Part shown: in pieces, positions 1-8,308 of the stretch
How the letters are laid out: each line of letters opens with the position of its first letter
How positions within the stretch are numbered: position 1 is the first letter of the stretch
NCBI RefSeq assembly: GCF_913777145.1
Contig: NZ_CAJYPS010000032.1
Location: 29,554 to 93,553 of the forward strand
DNA length: 64,000 nt
Source: an uncultured Roseateles sp.
GTDB lineage: Bacteria; Pseudomonadota; Gammaproteobacteria; Burkholderiales; Burkholderiaceae_C
Direction: 5' to 3'
Program-made: the position numbers and the translations under genes
Notes under the pieces: generated by a model
The model's input: the letters and a program-made list of their open reading frames with translations, nothing else
Databases searched by the model: none
Told to the model about the DNA's origin: nothing

Positions 1-1428
<1,428 letters not shown>

Positions 1429-1438
1429 GCCACGGCCA

Positions 1439-1467
1439 GCCCCGGGTCGGCGCGCCCGGCTCGGGGC
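1439..1467 (+). terminator. GC-rich hairpin after maeB, possible terminator
   Basis: GCCCCG and CGGGGC form the outer stem and further G-C and G-U pairs extend it to about 11 pairs around a 7-base loop. No T-run follows, so intrinsic termination is only a possibility. Confidence 0.3.
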
Positions 1468-1538
1468 CGTAACGGCAAGAAACTTTTTCGCGGTGGGGCG
1501 GCCCATAATCAGCCGCCTGTTTCCGTGCGAGTTTCCTC

Positions 1539-2969
1539 ATGACCCGAGCCACCAAGATCGTCGCCACCCTGGGCCCTGCCTCCAACACGCCGGAGGTGCT
1601 GGAAAAGATGATCCGGGCCGGCGTCGACGTGGTGCGCCTGAACTTCTCGCACGGTAAGGCGCAGGACCATATCGATCGCGCGAACATGGTGCGAGCGGCG
1701 GCGGAGAAGGTCGGCAAGTCGGTGGCCATCATGGCCGACCTGCAGGGCCCCAAGATCCGCGTCGGCAAGTTCGAGGGCGGCAAGGTCGAGCTGGTGCCGG
1801 GCGCCCATTTCGTGCTGGATGCCGACCGCACCGAACTGGGCACGGCCGAGGTCGCGGGCCTGGACTACAAGGAGCTGCCGCGCGACGTGAAGCCGGGCGA
1901 CACGCTGCTGCTGAATGACGGTCTGCTGGTGCTGACCGTGGACGCGGTGCGCGGCGCCCAGGTCCACACCACGGTCAAGCTGGGCGGCGAGCTGTCCAAC
2001 AACAAGGGCATCAACAAGCAGGGCGGCGGCCTGACCGCGCCCGCGCTGACCGCCAAGGACATGGACGACATCAAGACCGCGATGTCCTTCCAGTGCGAAT
2101 ACCTGGCGGTGAGCTTCCCCAAGAACGCCACCGACATGGAGATGGCCCGCCAGCTGGCCAATGTGGCCGGCGAGCCCTGGCGCCACAAGCCGGCCATGAT
2201 CGCCAAGATCGAGCGCTACGAGGCCATCCCCCACCTGGAAGCCATCCTCAAGGCCAGCGACGGCATCATGGTGGCGCGCGGCGATCTCGCCGTGGAGGTG
2301 GGCAATGCGGCCGTGCCGGCGCTGCAAAAGCGCATGATCAAGATGGCGCGCGAGCTGGACAAGGTGTCCATCACCGCCACGCAGATGATGGAGTCCATGA
2401 TCGTGAACCCGGTGCCCACGCGCGCCGAGGTGTCCGACGTGGCCAACGCGGTGCTGGACGGCACCGACGCGGTGATGCTGTCGGCCGAGACCGCGGCCGG
2501 CAAGTTCCCCGTCGAGACCATCGAGCAGATGGCCGCGATCGCGCTGGAGGCCGAGCGCGCCGAGTTCGTCACGCTGGACACCGACTTCGCCGGCCGCCAG
2601 TTCGGCCGCATCGACCAGTCCATCGCGATGGGCGCGCTGTTCACCGCGCACCACCTGGGCTGCAAGGCCATCCTGGCGCTGACCGAATCCGGCTCCACCG
2701 CGCTGTGGATGAGCCGTCACCGCATCAACGTGCCCATCTTCGGCCTGACCACGCAGTCGGTCAGCCAGCGCAAGATGGCGCTGTACCGCAATGTCACGCC
2801 GCTGCTGATGGCCAAGTTCGACGACCGTGACGCGGCGCTGGCCGCCGCCGAGAAGATCCTGGTCGAACGCGGCGTGCTGATGCCGGGCGACACCTATGCG
2901 ATCACCTGCGGCGAGCCCATGGGTTACCCGGGCGGCACCAACATGCTCAAGGTCTGCCGGGTCGCCTGA
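1539..2969 (+). CDS. pyk: pyruvate kinase
   Basis: Converts phosphoenolpyruvate and ADP to pyruvate and ATP, the last step of glycolysis. It has 476 residues, normal for bacterial type II pyruvate kinase. The N-terminal KIVATLGPAS block, the substrate segment ADLQGPKIRVG (about 66-76), the catalytic lysine in AMIAKIERYEAI (K223), the metal/phosphate segment DGIMVARGDL (241-250) and ITATQMMESM (278-287) are all present, followed by the C-terminal allosteric domain. The start is the first ATG of the frame after the gap. A CATAAT at 1504 could be a -10 element, but I see no convincing -35 in front of it. Confidence 0.97.
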   Translation: MTRATKIVATLGPASNTPEVLEKMIRAGVDVVRLNFSHGKAQDHIDRANMVRAAAEKVGKSVAIMADLQGPKIRVGKFEGGKVELVPGAHFVLDADRTELGTAEVAGLDYKELPRDVKPGDTLLLNDGLLVLTVDAVRGAQVHTTVKLGGELSNNKGINKQGGGLTAPALTAKDMDDIKTAMSFQCEYLAVSFPKNATDMEMARQLANVAGEPWRHKPAMIAKIERYEAIPHLEAILKASDGIMVARGDLAVEVGNAAVPALQKRMIKMARELDKVSITATQMMESMIVNPVPTRAEVSDVANAVLDGTDAVMLSAETAAGKFPVETIEQMAAIALEAERAEFVTLDTDFAGRQFGRIDQSIAMGALFTAHHLGCKAILALTESGSTALWMSRHRINVPIFGLTTQSVSQRKMALYRNVTPLLMAKFDDRDAALAAAEKILVERGVLMPGDTYAITCGEPMGYPGGTNMLKVCRVA

Positions 2970-2996
2970 TCGGCCGCCGCCTGGTCGCCCCAGGCC

Positions 2997-3021
2997 GTGA
3001 CTGAGATCGGTTCTCAGTCAC
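2997..3021. other. perfect 10-bp inverted repeat after pyk
   Basis: GTGACTGAGA and TCTCAGTCAC flank the five-base loop TCGGT. The stem is perfect but no T-run follows on either strand. It may be a Rho-assisted or processing stem, or a protein-binding dyad upstream of the next gene. Confidence 0.4.
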
Positions 3022-3100
3022 CGCCGGCTGGCGGCTTGTTGACACGTTGGGCTCAGCCAGCGGACAGATGAAGGTCATGTGCCGCGGCCAAGATAGCCGC

Positions 3101-4090
3101 GTGTACAACGCCCATGCCCTGACCGAACTGCGCGCCGTGCCGGTGGCGGGCCGCGATCCGCTGGCCAGCCTGGACGTGGTGCTGCCCGCCTTCAACGAGG
3201 CCGCTAGCCTGCCCACGCTGCTGCCCCAGCTGGCGCGCACGCTGGCCACGCTGACCCCGCGCGGGCAGATCATCCTGGTGGACGACGGCAGCAGCGACGA
3301 CACCGCCGCCGTGGTGCAGGCCGCGCGCCGCGACGGCCTGCGGTTGCGCTATGTGCGCCTGTCGCGCAACTTCGGCAAGGAGGCCGCGCTGACCGCCGGT
3401 CTGGCGCTGGCCGACGCCGACCGCGTGCTGCTGATGGACGCCGATGGCCAGCACGCCACCACGCTGATCGAGCGCATGCATCAGGCCTGGCTGGCCGGTG
3501 CCGACATGGCGATCGCGGTGCGCGAGCGGCGCGACGACGAGACCTGGCTCAAGCGCCTGGGCACGCGGCTGTTCTACGACGCGATCAACGGCTTCTCGGG
3601 CCTGCGCATCCCGCCGGACGCGGGCGACTTCCGGCTGCTGGACCGCCGCGTGGTGGCCGCGCTGAACGCGCTGCCGGAGCGCAACCGCTTCATGAAGGGC
3701 CTGTACGCCTGGGTGGGCTTTCGCACCGAGTTCATCCCCTACACGCCCGAGCAGCGCCGTGGTGGCCGCAGCAGCTTCTCGCTGCGCCGCCTGGTCAAGC
3801 TGGCCTTCACCGGCCTCACCGCGTTCAGCAACCTGCCGCTGCGGGTCTGGAGCGCGCTGGGCGGCGTCATCGCGCTGGCGGCGCTGGCCTATGGCGGCTG
3901 GCTGCTGGGCGAGCACCTGCTGTTCGGCAACCCGTTGCCCGGCTGGCCCACGCTGGCCGTGGGCCTGATGTTCTTCAGCGGCGTGCAGCTGCTGTCCATA
4001 GGCATCCTGGGCGAGTACGTGGGCCGCATCTTCGACGAGGTCAAGCAGCGGCCGGTCTACCTGATCGCCAGCGACACGGGGCAGGTGTGA
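3101..4090 (+). CDS. family 2 polyprenyl-phosphate glycosyltransferase (ArnC/FlmF2/LgmA-like)
   Basis: Predicted to move a sugar from a nucleotide donor to undecaprenyl phosphate at the inner face of the inner membrane. From the GTG chosen here it has 329 residues. A GT-A domain carries DDGSSDDT (61-68) and the DAD metal motif (113-115), followed by the DAGDFRLLDRR signature of the DPM1/ArnC type. Two C-terminal hydrophobic helices (about 250-275 and 285-310) anchor it. Alternative ATGs lie in frame at 3068 and 3077; none of the candidates has a strong ribosome binding site, so the start is uncertain. The stop overlaps the next start as GTGA, so it is translationally coupled to a YdjC-type deacetylase. 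That pair suggests an N-acetylhexosamine as the sugar. Confidence 0.85.
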   Translation: MYNAHALTELRAVPVAGRDPLASLDVVLPAFNEAASLPTLLPQLARTLATLTPRGQIILVDDGSSDDTAAVVQAARRDGLRLRYVRLSRNFGKEAALTAGLALADADRVLLMDADGQHATTLIERMHQAWLAGADMAIAVRERRDDETWLKRLGTRLFYDAINGFSGLRIPPDAGDFRLLDRRVVAALNALPERNRFMKGLYAWVGFRTEFIPYTPEQRRGGRSSFSLRRLVKLAFTGLTAFSNLPLRVWSALGGVIALAALAYGGWLLGEHLLFGNPLPGWPTLAVGLMFFSGVQLLSIGILGEYVGRIFDEVKQRPVYLIASDTGQV

Positions 4091-4878
4091 AGCGCGTGCG
4101 CCTTTGTGCCGACGACTACGGGCTGGGCCCGGCGGTGGACCGCGGCATGCTGGTGCTGGCGCGCCAGGGCCGCGTCGGCGCGCTGAGCTGCCTGGTGACC
4201 ACGCCGCGCTGGCCCGAGGCCGCACGGGCGCTGCGCGAGCTGCCGGCCGGTGTGGCACTGGGCCTGCACTTCAACCTCACGCAGGGTGAGCCGCTCAGCG
4301 AGGCGCTGCGCGATCACTGGCCGCGCCTGCCCGGCCTGGCCTCGCTGCTGACCCAGGCGGCACTGCGCCAGTTGCCGCGCGAGGCGCTGGTGGCCGAATG
4401 GCAGGCGCAGCTGGGCGCCTTCGTCGACGCCTGCGGCCGCTTGCCGCAGTTCCTCGACGGCCACCAGCATGTGCACGCGCTGCCCGGCGTGCGCGAGCTG
4501 GTGCTGGACGAGGCCCAGCGCCTGGACGTGCCGGTGCGCGACACCGGCCGCGTGCTGGGGCCGGGTCATGCGCTGAAGCGCCGCATCATCGAGCGCTGCG
4601 GCGGCCGTGGGCTGAGGCGTGCGCTGCAGGCGCGCGGCGTGGCCCATGCGAGCGCACTGCTGGGCGTCTACGACTTCGACCCGCGCGCCGACTACCGCCG
4701 GCTGATGCGCGGCTGGCTGGCGGCGCTGCCGGATGGCGCGCTGCTGTTCTGCCATCCGGCGCTGGGCGGGCCCGATCGCGACGACCCCGTAGGCGTGGCG
4801 CGCCAGCGCGAGGCGGCCTACCTGGGCAGTGCCGCCTTTGCGGACGACCTGGCCGAGTTCGGCGTCAGCCTGCGCTGA
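4087..4878 (+). CDS. ChbG/HpnK (YdjC-like) carbohydrate deacetylase, NaxD-like
   Basis: A 263-residue member of the YdjC superfamily, which removes N-acetyl groups from sugars. Visible metal and catalytic motifs are CADDYGL near the N-terminus (D9, D10), GLHFNLT with H61, and DGHQHVH (124-130). It lacks a signal peptide and membrane segments, so it should act in the cytoplasm. The GTG start overlaps the stop of the glycosyltransferase by four bases. In Francisella, NaxD of this superfamily deacetylates undecaprenyl-phosphate-GalNAc before the sugar is moved to lipid A, and Bordetella has a similar gene. The same job is inferred here. Its last 14 bases overlap the end of the convergent GtrA-like gene. 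Confidence 0.85.
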   Translation: MKRVRLCADDYGLGPAVDRGMLVLARQGRVGALSCLVTTPRWPEAARALRELPAGVALGLHFNLTQGEPLSEALRDHWPRLPGLASLLTQAALRQLPREALVAEWQAQLGAFVDACGRLPQFLDGHQHVHALPGVRELVLDEAQRLDVPVRDTGRVLGPGHALKRRIIERCGGRGLRRALQARGVAHASALLGVYDFDPRADYRRLMRGWLAALPDGALLFCHPALGGPDRDDPVGVARQREAAYLGSAAFADDLAEFGVSLR

Positions 4879-5236
4879 AGCTCCAGCGCCGGTTCAGCAC
4901 AAAGCCCATCACCAGGCCGGCCAGCGTCGCCAGCGCCTGGGCCAGCAGGTAGTGCAGGCCGGCGACCACGCCCAGGCCCACCAGCGCCATGCCCAGCAGT
5001 GCGCTCAGCCCGGCGCTGACGTGGAAGCGCCACCAGGCCGCGGGCCAGGGGCCGCGGTGGTTGAAGGTGTAGCGGCGGTTGCCCCAGAACGCCAGCTGCG
5101 CGCCCAGCAGCGCGCCCGCGCCCGAGCCCAGCCAGGCCGGCCAGCCCAGGCGCTCCACGCCCAGGCTCAGCAACGCATAGTGGGCCGCGGTGGCCAGCGC
5201 GCCCACCAGCGCGTAACGCCACAGCCGCGGGCTCAT
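4865..5236 (-). CDS. GtrA-family membrane protein
   Basis: A 123-residue protein made almost entirely of four hydrophobic helices, beginning WRYALVGALATAAHYALL and containing the GtrA hallmark LAFWGNRRYTFNHRGP between the second and third helices. GtrA proteins are thought to help flip polyprenyl-phosphate sugars across the inner membrane. The start is the ATG that overlaps the stop of the ArnT-like gene (ATGA), so the two are translationally coupled. Longer upstream in-frame sequence is only the antisense-like extension into that gene. In this locus it could be the flippase for the sugar made by the two convergent genes, which is inference. Confidence 0.88.
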   Translation of the reverse strand: MSPRLWRYALVGALATAAHYALLSLGVERLGWPAWLGSGAGALLGAQLAFWGNRRYTFNHRGPWPAAWWRFHVSAGLSALLGMALVGLGVVAGLHYLLAQALATLAGLVMGFVLNRRWSFSAG

Positions 5237-6726
5237 GGTGTGGGGCAGCCGGCGGGCCGCGGCAGGCGCAGCAGCGCGCCGTGCCGGGCCTGCAGCACCG
5301 GCTCGGCCTGGGGTACGGCCGCCTGGCCGGCCGCGGCCGTGGGCGCGAGCAGCCACAGCGTGCCGGGTGCGCAGCGCTCGCGCGCGAGCCGCGCCGGCGT
5401 CCACAGCACGGCCGCGCCGTGGTCCGGCGCGAAGCGGGCCGCATCCATCAGCTCGCGCTGCCAGTTGTCGCCGGCGCTCTGCTGCAGCGCCGGCCAGTCG
5501 CCCAGCACCGCGGGCGGCGTGTGCAGACCGGCCTGCCAGCGCAGGTCGAAGAAGGCGTCGTCGCTGAGCAGCACACGGTCGCCGGGCTGCAGCCGCGCGC
5601 GCAGCGCCGCGCCCAGGTCGGCGTGGTCATGGCCCTTCCATGCAAAGCCTGCCGCCACCGCCACGCTCAGCAGCGCTGCGCCCAGCTGCGCGCGGCGCGC
5701 ACCGGGCCGACCGGCCCAGGCCGCGCGCAGCAGCAGCGTGAAGGGCAGCAGCGCCGGCAACACATAGCCCACCAGCTTGGAGCGCGGCAGCGAGAAGAAC
5801 AGCACCACCACCAGCAGCCACCACAGGTCGAAGGCGGCGGCCGAGCCCGGCCCCTGGCCCCGGGCCTGGGCCCAGGCCTCGCGCAGCGCCGGCCACAGCC
5901 TCAGGCTGGCCGGCAGCGTGGCCAGCGGTAGCACCACCCAGAAGAACCAGAAGGGCTGGACGTTGTTGAAGTGCGTCTGCGTGTAGCGGCGCACATGCTG
6001 CTCCATCACGAAGTAGTCGAAGAAGCCGGGGAAGCGCTGCTGCATTGCGACGAACCAGGGCAGGGCGATCAGCACGAACACCAGCAGGCCCAGCGGATGC
6101 AGCGCCCGGCCCAGGTCACGCCAGCGCCGCTGCGCGATCAGCCAGGGCCCCAGCACCAGCGCCGGCAGCACCAGGCCGATCAGCCCCTTGGACAGCACGC
6201 CCAGGCCCGCCGCGGCCCAGGCCAGCAGCAGCCAGCGCCGCCAGGCCACGGTGTCGGGCGCCAGCGCGCGGCGCCCGGCCACGATGGCCAGCGAGATCCA
6301 GCCCGCCACCAGCAGGTCGTGGTTGGCGTACTGCGCCGACAGAAAGGCCAGCGGCAGCACCGCCAGCCAGCCCAGGCCCTCGGCCACCGCGGCCCGGCCG
6401 GCGCGCTGGCGCAGTTCCAGCCCCAGGGCCTGCAGCATCACCAGGCCGCCCAGCAACGGCGCGGCACGCAGAGCCAGCGGCACCGGGCCCAGCAGCGTGA
6501 GCGCGGCCGCATCCACCCAGTACATCAGCGGCGGCTTGTGGAAATAGGGCAGGCCGAACAGCGTGGGCGTCAGCCAGTGGCCGCTCTGCACCATCTCCAG
6601 TGCGACGCCGCCGTAGCGGCCCTCGTCCGGCAGGGCCAGCGGGCGGGCCCAGGCGGTGAGCAGCCAGGCCAGCATCAGCAGCAGCCAGGGCAGACGGGAT
6701 TTCAGCAGGAGGGCGGCGCGGGTCAT
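5233..6726 (-). CDS. ArnT/PMT-family glycosyltransferase (FlmK/LgmB-like)
   Basis: A 497-residue polytopic inner-membrane transferase of the GT83 type, which moves a sugar from a polyprenyl-phosphate carrier to lipid A on the periplasmic face. Many hydrophobic helices are visible. The first periplasmic loop has the acidic pair in LPDEGRYGG (D34, E35) and the YFHKPPLMYW segment (61-70), and SLPRSKLVGYVLPALLP is the other family signature. A soluble C-terminal domain of about 130 residues follows. The start MTRAALLLK puts a short positive N-terminus before the first helix. Overlap with the GtrA-like gene marks a two-gene unit. The sugar cannot be read from the sequence; the neighbouring deacetylase favours a hexosamine over aminoarabinose. 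Confidence 0.88.
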   Translation of the reverse strand: MTRAALLLKSRLPWLLLMLAWLLTAWARPLALPDEGRYGGVALEMVQSGHWLTPTLFGLPYFHKPPLMYWVDAAALTLLGPVPLALRAAPLLGGLVMLQALGLELRQRAGRAAVAEGLGWLAVLPLAFLSAQYANHDLLVAGWISLAIVAGRRALAPDTVAWRRWLLLAWAAAGLGVLSKGLIGLVLPALVLGPWLIAQRRWRDLGRALHPLGLLVFVLIALPWFVAMQQRFPGFFDYFVMEQHVRRYTQTHFNNVQPFWFFWVVLPLATLPASLRLWPALREAWAQARGQGPGSAAAFDLWWLLVVVLFFSLPRSKLVGYVLPALLPFTLLLRAAWAGRPGARRAQLGAALLSVAVAAGFAWKGHDHADLGAALRARLQPGDRVLLSDDAFFDLRWQAGLHTPPAVLGDWPALQQSAGDNWQRELMDAARFAPDHGAAVLWTPARLARERCAPGTLWLLAPTAAAGQAAVPQAEPVLQARHGALLRLPRPAGCPTP

Positions 6727-6853
6727 GGGCAGGGCCCATGGTCGCGGGCCGTCTCGACAGGGCCATGACAGGGCCCCGTGCGACCAGCTTAGGGCGCCGC
6801 CCCGCGCCCGCATGACGCCAGGCTGTCGCGCAGCCTGCGCGCGGCTGGCGGCC

Positions 6854-7888
6854 TCAGCCGCGTGGCGGCAGGCGCCGGGTCTCGCCTATGGCCAGCGTGA
6901 AGAACTGCTCGGGCGCCAGGCCCAGCGCGGCGCGCTGCGCGGCCAGCTGGCGCGGCGGCTCGTCCAGCGGTTCGTCGGTCAGCTCGAAGCTGCCCCAGTG
7001 CACGCCCAGCGAGGCCTTGGCGCCCACGTCCGCATGGATCTTCAGCGCCTCTTCCACGTTCACATGCTGGTCGGCCATGAACCAGCGCGGCTCGTAGGCG
7101 CCTATGGGCAGCAGCGCGATGTCGAAGCCGCCCCCATGCCGGGCTTGCTGGCGCTCGGCAAAGCGGGCGCGGATGTCGCTGAAGTCGCGCGAATAGCCGG
7201 TGTCGCCGGCAAAGAACAGATGGCAGTCGGGCGCGAACACCGCAAAGCCGCCCCACAGCGTCTTGAGCCGGTCGGTGAGGCCGCGCGCCGACCAGTGCTG
7301 TGCCGGCACCAGCACCACCTCCAGTGGGCCGTGCGCGGTGTCCAGCTGGTGGCCCTGCCACCAGTCCAGCTCGACGACGCGCTCCAGCCCCTGGCGGCGG
7401 CACCAGGCCCGCAGGCCCAGCGGCACGACGAACAGCGGCCCGCCGCCGGGCTGGCGGGCGAGCGCGCGCACCGAGGCCAGGTCCAGGTGGTCGTAGTGGT
7501 TGTGCGAGACCAGTACCAGGTCTATGGGCGGCAGCTCGTGCAGCGCCAGCCCCGGTGGTTGGGCGCGCCGCGGGCCTATGAAGCCCAGCGGCGAGGCGCG
7601 CTCGGAGAAGATGGGGTCGGTCAGCAGCGACAGCCCGCCCAACTGCGCCAGCACCGTCGCATGGCCCACCCAGGTGACGGCCGGCTGCTGGGCGGCGCCG
7701 CGGTTGGCGTGCACGAAGCCCAGGTCGGGGGCGGTGGTGGGAATGGGCTCGCGCGGCGGGCGCGGCAGGCCCTGGCGGCCGGCCTGCCAGCGCCAGCGCA
7801 AGACCTGGCCCAGGGTCTTGGGCTCGAAGTCGCCGTAGTTGTTCTGGAAGCCGCCGTCGCGGTGGTGCGGAGGGCGCTTGCCGCTCAT
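6854..7888 (-). CDS. metallo-beta-lactamase-fold hydrolase (UlaG/NAPE-PLD-like)
   Basis: A 344-residue MBL-fold protein. The zinc motif HNHYDHLD (H129, H131, D133, H134) is intact, and later FAGDTGYS and GVHWGSFEL supply further ligands. Its opening DGGFQNNYGDFEP and the block WVGHATVLAQLGG are typical of bacterial relatives of N-acyl-phosphatidylethanolamine phospholipase D and UlaG. No signal peptide is seen, so it is probably cytoplasmic; the substrate is unknown. The ATG overlaps the stop of the truncated haemoglobin gene (ATGA), and that gene in turn sits four bases after cyanophycin synthetase, so it may be read from the cyanophycin transcript. Confidence 0.85.
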   Translation of the reverse strand: MSGKRPPHHRDGGFQNNYGDFEPKTLGQVLRWRWQAGRQGLPRPPREPIPTTAPDLGFVHANRGAAQQPAVTWVGHATVLAQLGGLSLLTDPIFSERASPLGFIGPRRAQPPGLALHELPPIDLVLVSHNHYDHLDLASVRALARQPGGGPLFVVPLGLRAWCRRQGLERVVELDWWQGHQLDTAHGPLEVVLVPAQHWSARGLTDRLKTLWGGFAVFAPDCHLFFAGDTGYSRDFSDIRARFAERQQARHGGGFDIALLPIGAYEPRWFMADQHVNVEEALKIHADVGAKASLGVHWGSFELTDEPLDEPPRQLAAQRAALGLAPEQFFTLAIGETRRLPPRG

Positions 7889-8304
7889 CGGGTGACGATG
7901 TCGCGGTAGAAGGGCGCGAGCCGGGCCAGCAGCTGGTTCTGCGTGGCGAAGGGCACGCCGGCGGCGTCCATCGCGTCCTGCAGGTTCTCGACCAGCGCGT
8001 TGAAGTGCTCGCGCTTGAGGCCCAGGTGGGCGTGCGAGTTGCGCATGGTCTCGCCGTCGTAGACGCAGGGGCCGCCGGCGGTCATGCACAGGTAGTCGCC
8101 CAGCACGCGCTTCAGGTAGGCCTGGTTGATGCCGTCGAAGAAGCGTGCGATGCGCGCATCGGCCAGCATGCGGTCGTAGAAGTCGTCGGTGAAGCGGGCG
8201 ATGCGCTCGCGGCCGCCCAGCGCCTGGTAGAGGCTGTCGTCCGTCGGCTGGGCCAGCGCGGGGCCGGCCAGCGCCAGGGTCATGAGCAGGGCGGCCGCGC
8301 GCAT
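7885..8304 (-). CDS. group 1 truncated haemoglobin with signal peptide
   Basis: A 139-residue protein: about 18 residues of signal peptide (hydrophobic run, ALAQ cleavage region) and then a truncated globin of about 120 residues. Family marks are LYQALGGRERIARFTDDFYDRM and the F-helix region MRNSHAHLGL, which should hold the proximal haem histidine, followed by HFNALVENL. Such globins bind O2 or NO. A signal peptide implies export to the periplasm, less common than cytosolic trHb. It begins four bases downstream of cphA and overlaps the hydrolase gene, so the three probably share a transcript. A link to cyanophycin is suggested only by position. Confidence 0.88.
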   Translation of the reverse strand: MRAAALLMTLALAGPALAQPTDDSLYQALGGRERIARFTDDFYDRMLADARIARFFDGINQAYLKRVLGDYLCMTAGGPCVYDGETMRNSHAHLGLKREHFNALVENLQDAMDAAGVPFATQNQLLARLAPFYRDIVTR

Positions 8305-8308
8305 GGCC

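Noticed and set aside
1481..1509. Sigma-70 promoter for pyk
   Set aside because: CATAAT at 1504 is fair, but no hexamer 16-18 bases upstream resembles TTGACA.
3039..3067. Promoter for the glycosyltransferase gene from TTGACA at 3039
   Set aside because: The -35 match is exact, but the bases at proper spacing (GGACAG) do not resemble a -10 element.
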